The translations under genes and the position numbers were made by a program. Of a DNA stretch of 8,824 nucleotides, positions 5,468-8,824 are shown in pieces. A model generated the notes under the pieces. It was not told where the DNA came from and made no database searches. It was given only the letters and a program-made list of their open reading frames with translations. Source of the stretch: Methanoculleus sp. GTDB lineage: Archaea > Halobacteriota > Methanomicrobia > Methanomicrobiales > Methanoculleaceae. How positions within the stretch are numbered: position 1 is the stretch's first letter; each line of letters opens with the position of its first letter. The stretch is from contig JAQVVW010000037.1 in assembly GCA_028698765.1 (NCBI GenBank), positions 1 to 8,824 of the forward strand. Direction: 5' to 3'.

Positions 5468-6034
5468 CTAACGCAACTTCTTTACCAGGAAGGCAACGTT
5501 CCCGGCAAACCGCCGGACCGTCCTCATCCCTTCTTCGTCGTTTATGGCCTCGCCCGGCGCCAGCCCGAAGACCATATTCCAGTAGGTCGAGCCCGGGACG
5601 ATCATGTCGTTCATAAGGTAGAACATCAGCAACTCCTGGAGCGTGGCGGTGTGCCCGCCCCGCCGCGCCACGGCGATCGGGCCGCCCACCTTCCGCGAGA
5701 GGAAGGAGTCGGACGCCGTCGAGACCATCCCGATCCGCTGCAGGGCCGCCGTGACGTCGCCGCGGGCGGTGCCGAAGTAGACCGGGGTTCCGACGATGAA
5801 CCCCCCGGCCTCCCGAATCTTCTCGATGATCTCGTTCAAGCCGTCGTCGAGGGCGCATTCCCCTCCGGTACAGAGCCCGCAGGCGGTGCAGGAGAGGATA
5901 TGCTTCCCCGCGAGCGTGACGGTCTCGGTCTCGATACCCTCGCGCTCGAGGACTTCTGCGCACACCCCGAGCACCTGTGTGGTGTTCCCCTCGAACCGGG
6001 GGCTCCCGCTGAGCAGTACAACTCTTCCTGCCAT
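5468..6034 (-). CDS. Iron-sulfur flavoprotein (NADPH-dependent FMN reductase fold)
   Basis: The 188-residue protein has a flavodoxin-like fold. The FMN phosphate loop is GSPRFEGNT (10-18) and a second flavin loop is GTPVYFGTARGD (82-93). Between them is the compact cluster motif CTACGLCTGGEC, C49-x2-C52-x2-C55-x4-C60, the CX2CX2CX4-7C pattern of the iron-sulfur flavoprotein (Isf) family of methanogens and other anaerobes. It probably carries FMN and a [4Fe-4S] cluster and transfers electrons in the cytoplasm, perhaps towards oxygen or peroxide detoxification; the partner is not visible. The ATG at 6034 lies one base after the stop of the DUF362 gene and has GAGGTG at 6039-6044, so the two are probably translated from one mRNA. 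Its TAG at 5468 borders the repeat cluster. Confidence 0.9.
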   Translation of the reverse strand: MAGRVVLLSGSPRFEGNTTQVLGVCAEVLEREGIETETVTLAGKHILSCTACGLCTGGECALDDGLNEIIEKIREAGGFIVGTPVYFGTARGDVTAALQRIGMVSTASDSFLSRKVGGPIAVARRGGHTATLQELLMFYLMNDMIVPGSTYWNMVFGLAPGEAINDEEGMRTVRRFAGNVAFLVKKLR

Positions 6035-6035
6035 C

Positions 6036-7139
6036 TCACACCTCGATCAGCCGGTAGGCCTCTTCCCCGAGGCCGATCCTGGCGGCGTACTCGATCTGGT
6101 ACCTGCCGTCCGTGTAGTCCCAGACCCCCTTGAACTTGTCTTCCCCGGGGGCGTGGTTCGCCGCAAGGTGCGTCCGGGCGAACCCCTGCTCGCTGTTGAC
6201 GAGGTCGAAACTCGCGCGGTCGATCGCGACCGGGTCGGTGGAGGCAAGGATCCCGATGTCCGGGACGATCGCCGCATCGCTCCAGGGAACACAGTCGCAG
6301 TCCGGGGTGATGTCGAGGAGGAAGTTGATGTAGCCGACCCGCCGGGGTTTACTCCGAACAGCGCCGAGGGCGTACTCGCAGAGCCGCTCCAGGAACGGGC
6401 GGATCTCCGTCGTCCAGTCGAAGTCGATCGCCCCTTCAGAGCAGGAGCGCACGCAGTCGCCGCACCCGACGCAGTGCTCCGGGTTGAACTTCGCCCGCCC
6501 GTCGACGACCGTCATCGCCGCCTGCGGGCAGACCAGGGTGCAGATGCCGCACCCGATGCAGTTCCCGCTCTCCAGGCACGGCCGGGCAGCATGCTGCTCC
6601 GCCTTCCCGGCGGGCGGGGCGCAGCCCATCGCCAGGTTCTTGATAGCGCCGCCGATCCCGGCGGTGTCGTGTCCTTTGACGTGCGAGAGGACGAGCATGC
6701 TGTCGGCGTCGAGGATGCTTCCCGCGATCTTGACCCTCTGGAAGTGCTTCCCTTCGACCGCGACCTCCCTCCAGTAGCCGCCCGAGAGGCCGTCGGCGAT
6801 GATCACCGGAGCTCCCGAGACCGCGTAGGCGAACCCGTGCTCGATCGCGGTGGCGGTGTGCCGGACGGCGTCGGCCCGGCTCCCGGCATAGAGGGTGGCG
6901 GTATCGGTGAGGAACGGGTGCGCTCCCCGTTCTTTCACCTTATCGACCACCTGCCGGGCAAAGAGCGGGTGGAGATAGGTGTCGCACCCCCGCTCCCCGA
7001 CGTGCAGTTTGACGGCCGTCAGGTCGTCCGGCCGGATCGCCTCGCCGAACCCGGCCGCATCGAAGAGGCGGCGGATCTTTGCGGCTTTGCTCTCGTGCGG
7101 ACCCCGTGCCCTTAAAGCGGCGAAATAGACGTCTGCCAT
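6036..7139 (-). CDS. DUF362 protein with two [4Fe-4S] ferredoxin motifs
   Basis: The 367-residue protein has a DUF362 fold in two parts around a ferredoxin insert. The N-terminal part includes AVKLHVGERG (42-51) and VLSHVKGHDTAGIGGAIKNLAMG (150-172), the hallmark of the family. The ferredoxin insert has C194-x2-C197-x2-C200-x3-C204 followed by P, and C223-x2-C226-x2-C229-x3-C233 followed by S in place of the usual P. The C-terminal part contains DCDC (280-283), DIGILASTDPVAID and a long tail. Two [4Fe-4S] clusters are expected. The biochemical role of this family is not established, so no function is claimed beyond cytoplasmic redox. A purine-rich GGGAG lies about 10 bases before the ATG. It is followed after one base by the iron-sulfur flavoprotein gene, suggesting the two work together. 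Confidence 0.9.
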   Translation of the reverse strand: MADVYFAALRARGPHESKAAKIRRLFDAAGFGEAIRPDDLTAVKLHVGERGCDTYLHPLFARQVVDKVKERGAHPFLTDTATLYAGSRADAVRHTATAIEHGFAYAVSGAPVIIADGLSGGYWREVAVEGKHFQRVKIAGSILDADSMLVLSHVKGHDTAGIGGAIKNLAMGCAPPAGKAEQHAARPCLESGNCIGCGICTLVCPQAAMTVVDGRAKFNPEHCVGCGDCVRSCSEGAIDFDWTTEIRPFLERLCEYALGAVRSKPRRVGYINFLLDITPDCDCVPWSDAAIVPDIGILASTDPVAIDRASFDLVNSEQGFARTHLAANHAPGEDKFKGVWDYTDGRYQIEYAARIGLGEEAYRLIEV

Positions 7140-7199
7140 CGATCTATGCTCCCTTACGGGTACTCTCTGGCTGCCGGAGAATAAGAATTGCGCCGGGTC

Positions 7200-7214
7200 T
7201 CACCGGTGCGGTGA
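7200..7214. other. Hairpin in the purM - DUF362 intergenic region
   Basis: TCACCG and CGGTGA (6 bp) enclose GTG. It lies in the 102-base gap after the purM stop. On the minus strand a pyrimidine-rich stretch (about 7219-7237) comes first and could help terminate the purM transcript. I see no strong TATA box for the DUF362 gene here, so read-through from purM is possible. Significance is uncertain. Confidence 0.3.
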
Positions 7215-7241
7215 AGGTTCAAAGAAGAGAGGGAAGAATCC

Positions 7242-8246
7242 TCACCGGATCTCCACGCCCTTCAACCGCACGCCGGACTCCTCTGTCACGGTACCGACCA
7301 CCCGGGCGTCGGGGACGATCGCCCGGATCGCGGCGAGGCTCTTCTCCGGGGCAACGAAGGCGTAGCCCATGCCCATGTTGAACGTCCGGTACATCTCCGC
7401 GTCGCTGATCTTCCCGGCCTCCTGCAGCCAGGAGAAGATCTCGGGGACTTCGAGGGGATCGGTGAAGGAGAACCCGTACCCCGAGAGCCGCTTGAAGTTC
7501 AGGAGGCCGCCGCCGGTGACGTGGCACATCCCGTGGATCTCACAGGCCGCCGTCACCCGGAGGACCTCCGAATAGATCCGGGTCGGCGTCAGGAGTTCTT
7601 CGCCGAGGGTCTTTCCGTTCGAGAGACGGGTATCGTAGGTCCCGCAGTCCTCGACGACTCTCCGGGCGAGCGTCAGGCCGTTGCTGTGGATGCCGCTCGA
7701 AGGGACCCCGACGATCAGGTCGCCGGGAACGATCCCCTCGCCGGTGACGACCTTCCCCTTCTCCTGGGCGCCGAGACATGTCCCCGCGAGGTCGAGACCG
7801 TTCACGAGCCCCTTGAGGGTCGCGGTCTCACCGCCGACGATGTTCATGTTCGCAAGGCGTGCCCCCTCGTTCAGTCCTTTGCCGATCTGAGCCATCTTCT
7901 CGGGCGAGAGGGTGTCGGTCGCGATGTAGTCGACGAACGCCACGGGCTCGAGGTTCATCACGTAGAGGTCGTTGACGTTCATCGCGATGCAGTCGATCCC
8001 GACGGTACTCCAGTCGCGGAGCGCGTCGGCGACGAGCATCTTCGTGCCGACACCGTCGACGGCGAGCGCAAGGACATACGGGTCGAAGTCGATCAGCCCG
8101 GCGAAGTGCCCGACCTTCCCGAGCATCGGAAACGCGCCGGATCTCTTGTAGGCAAGGGAGTCGATCAGCGCCCGGACCGCCCGGGCCTCGAGGTCGATAT
8201 CGACCCCGGCCTCACGGTAGGTATGCTCTCCGGCACGGCACGGCAC
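7242..8246 (-). CDS. purM: Phosphoribosylformylglycinamidine cyclo-ligase (AIR synthetase) module, alternative GTG start
   Basis: PurM closes the imidazole ring, turning FGAM into AIR with ATP, the fifth step of purine synthesis. From the in-frame GTG at 8246 the protein has 334 residues, the usual length. It shows the family start YREAGVDID (10-18), GHFAGLIDF, the ATP/Mg motif DGVGTK (64-69), DCIAMNVNDL, FVDYIATD, GGETA, GDLIVGVPSSGIHSNG and the C-terminal HVTGGG with NMGMGYAFV. All core motifs are present and nothing is truncated. The GTG has no strong Shine-Dalgarno, and there is no in-frame ATG near the expected start. An ATG at 8254 lies in the +1 frame. So separate translation is possible but unproven, and the upstream aspartate kinase frame reads straight through. 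With purF it is the second purine gene here. Confidence 0.85.
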   Translation of the reverse strand: MPCRAGEHTYREAGVDIDLEARAVRALIDSLAYKRSGAFPMLGKVGHFAGLIDFDPYVLALAVDGVGTKMLVADALRDWSTVGIDCIAMNVNDLYVMNLEPVAFVDYIATDTLSPEKMAQIGKGLNEGARLANMNIVGGETATLKGLVNGLDLAGTCLGAQEKGKVVTGEGIVPGDLIVGVPSSGIHSNGLTLARRVVEDCGTYDTRLSNGKTLGEELLTPTRIYSEVLRVTAACEIHGMCHVTGGGLLNFKRLSGYGFSFTDPLEVPEIFSWLQEAGKISDAEMYRTFNMGMGYAFVAPEKSLAAIRAIVPDARVVGTVTEESGVRLKGVEIR

Positions 8247-8824
8247 GGAGGCATCTTCGTCCGAGTTCTCCGAGAGCCGGAACTCGTCGTGCAGCACCTG
8301 CAGGGCGCGTTTCCCGTCCCCGCCCTTCACGACGAAGGAGACGTTCACCTCGCTTGAGCCCTGCGAGATCATCATCATGTTGATACCGGCCCGGCCGAGC
8401 GCCGAGAAGATCCGGCCTCCGGTTCCCGGCGTGCCGGCCATCCCCGCACCGACGACCGCGAGCGCGGCGACGTCCCGGTCGTAGGTGACCTCGCGCACGA
8501 CACCCTGCTTCATGATCGGGGTGAGGCCGGCGATCGCGGCTTCGAGGTGCGACTCGTCGATGATGAGGGAGATGTTTGCCTCGCTTGAGCCCTGCGAGAT
8601 CATCATGACGTTCACCTCCCGCTCGGCAAGCGCCGAGAAGATCGTCTTCGCCACGCCGGGACGGCCGACCATCTGGGCGCCGTTGATGTTGACGAGGGCC
8701 ACCTTCTCGATCAGGGCGAGGGCCTTGACCACCCGCTTCTCCTGGTGCTTGTCCCGGAGGACGAGGGTCCCGGGGACCTCGGGCTTAAACGAGTTCTTGA
8801 CCCGGATCGGGATGTCCTTCTGCA
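7242..8824 (-). CDS. Continuous reading frame: aspartate kinase C-terminus (two ACT domains) joined to PurM; runs off the right edge
   Basis: The frame is open from the window edge (first whole codon at 8822) to the TGA at 7244-7242, giving 526 residues without a stop. Residues 1-183 are the end of an aspartate kinase: IPIRVKNSFKPEVPGT, then two ACT domains, each carrying the kinase-type MMISQGSSE motif (73-81 and 150-158). In aspartate kinase these domains sense lysine or threonine and control the first step of the aspartate pathway. After HDEFRL and a 15-20 residue acidic linker (SENSDEDASV) the frame runs straight into a whole PurM. The catalytic kinase domain lies outside the window. Either this is a real bifunctional fusion, or lysC and purM are separate proteins sharing a frame with purM starting at the in-frame GTG (8246), or an indel in the CGGCA tandem repeat at the junction created the fusion. 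Confidence 0.75.
   Translation of the reverse strand, partial: QKDIPIRVKNSFKPEVPGTLVLRDKHQEKRVVKALALIEKVALVNINGAQMVGRPGVAKTIFSALAEREVNVMMISQGSSEANISLIIDESHLEAAIAGLTPIMKQGVVREVTYDRDVAALAVVGAGMAGTPGTGGRIFSALGRAGINMMMISQGSSEVNVSFVVKGGDGKRALQVLHDEFRLSENSDEDASVPCRAGEHTYREAGVDIDLEARAVRALIDSLAYKRSGAFPMLGKVGHFAGLIDFDPYVLALAVDGVGTKMLVADALRDWSTVGIDCIAMNVNDLYVMNLEPVAFVDYIATDTLSPEKMAQIGKGLNEGARLANMNIVGGETATLKGLVNGLDLAGTCLGAQEKGKVVTGEGIVPGDLIVGVPSSGIHSNGLTLARRVVEDCGTYDTRLSNGKTLGEELLTPTRIYSEVLRVTAACEIHGMCHVTGGGLLNFKRLSGYGFSFTDPLEVPEIFSWLQEAGKISDAEMYRTFNMGMGYAFVAPEKSLAAIRAIVPDARVVGTVTEESGVRLKGVEIR
8231..8245. repeat. Five-base tandem repeat (CGGCA x3) at the lysC-purM junction
   Basis: Three perfect copies of CGGCA (TGCCG on the coding strand) are followed by a near copy, CGGAG, at 8246-8250. 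The unit is not a multiple of three, so gain or loss of one copy changes the frame. It sits exactly in the linker between the aspartate kinase and PurM coding parts. Confidence 0.85.
8348..8375. repeat. 28-base direct repeat, copy in the second ACT domain
   Basis: Identical over 28 bases to 8579-8606, 231 bases (77 codons) away. It encodes the MMISQGSSE motif of the second ACT domain on the minus strand. Further matches continue at the same 231-base offset near 8399-8411 and 8630-8642. Confidence 0.9.
8579..8606. repeat. 28-base direct repeat, copy in the first ACT domain
   Basis: The partner of 8348-8375. It encodes MMISQGSSE in the first ACT domain of the aspartate kinase part. Amino-acid identity is expected between paired ACT domains, but full identity of synonymous positions over 28 bases is stronger than that requires. 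Confidence 0.9.

Noticed and set aside
5796..7115. Long plus-strand open frame (439 codons) opposite the DUF362 gene
   Set aside because: It is antisense to a clear two-cluster iron-sulfur protein. Its composition is that of GC-rich shadow frames (P, R, D, V, G rich) and it shows no recognisable motifs.
7521..8357. Plus-strand open frame (278 codons) opposite purM
   Set aside because: It is a shadow of the purM coding strand, with no start signal and no family motifs.

Overview
The window looks like chromosomal DNA of a GC-rich methanogenic euryarchaeon. The order Methanomicrobiales is the best guess, perhaps a Methanoculleus relative, but this rests on recognising protein families and not on a search. 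The archaeal signs are an Lsm gene next to ribosomal protein L37e, an archaeal-type SepF, a DUF1947/PUA protein, an initiator tRNA with A1:U72 and no encoded CCA, AT-rich TATA boxes about 25 bases upstream of starts, and several probably leaderless genes.

Layout. Bases 1-762 (minus strand) hold the 5' part of sepF and a PUA-domain RNA-binding protein gene. A divergent promoter region (about 806-842) separates these from a plus-strand cluster, lsm - rpl37e - purF (871-2743). Then come an initiator tRNA-Met gene (minus) and a thioredoxin gene (plus). The thioredoxin gene meets a pterin-carbinolamine-dehydratase-like gene (minus) tail to tail at one shared CTAG. A tnpB-only IS200/IS605-type element (about 3877-5101, minus) sits directly upstream of the dehydratase start codon. 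Bases 5102-5467 hold no gene but carry a cluster of short direct and inverted GC-rich repeats. On the minus strand follow an iron-sulfur flavoprotein and a DUF362/2x[4Fe-4S] protein, one base apart and probably co-transcribed. The right end is a continuous minus-strand reading frame that joins the C-terminal ACT domains of aspartate kinase to a complete PurM.

How the genes relate. Two enzymes of de novo purine synthesis are present: PurF (first step, [4Fe-4S] type) and PurM (fifth step). The lsm-rpl37e-purF group ties RNA and ribosome functions to nucleotide supply. The flavoprotein and the DUF362 protein form a small redox pair. The most unusual points are the in-frame lysC-purM junction, which lies on a 5-base tandem repeat able to change frame, and the placement of the tnpB element between the dehydratase gene and its former upstream region. 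I found no CRISPR array, no defence island and no clearly new multi-gene system.
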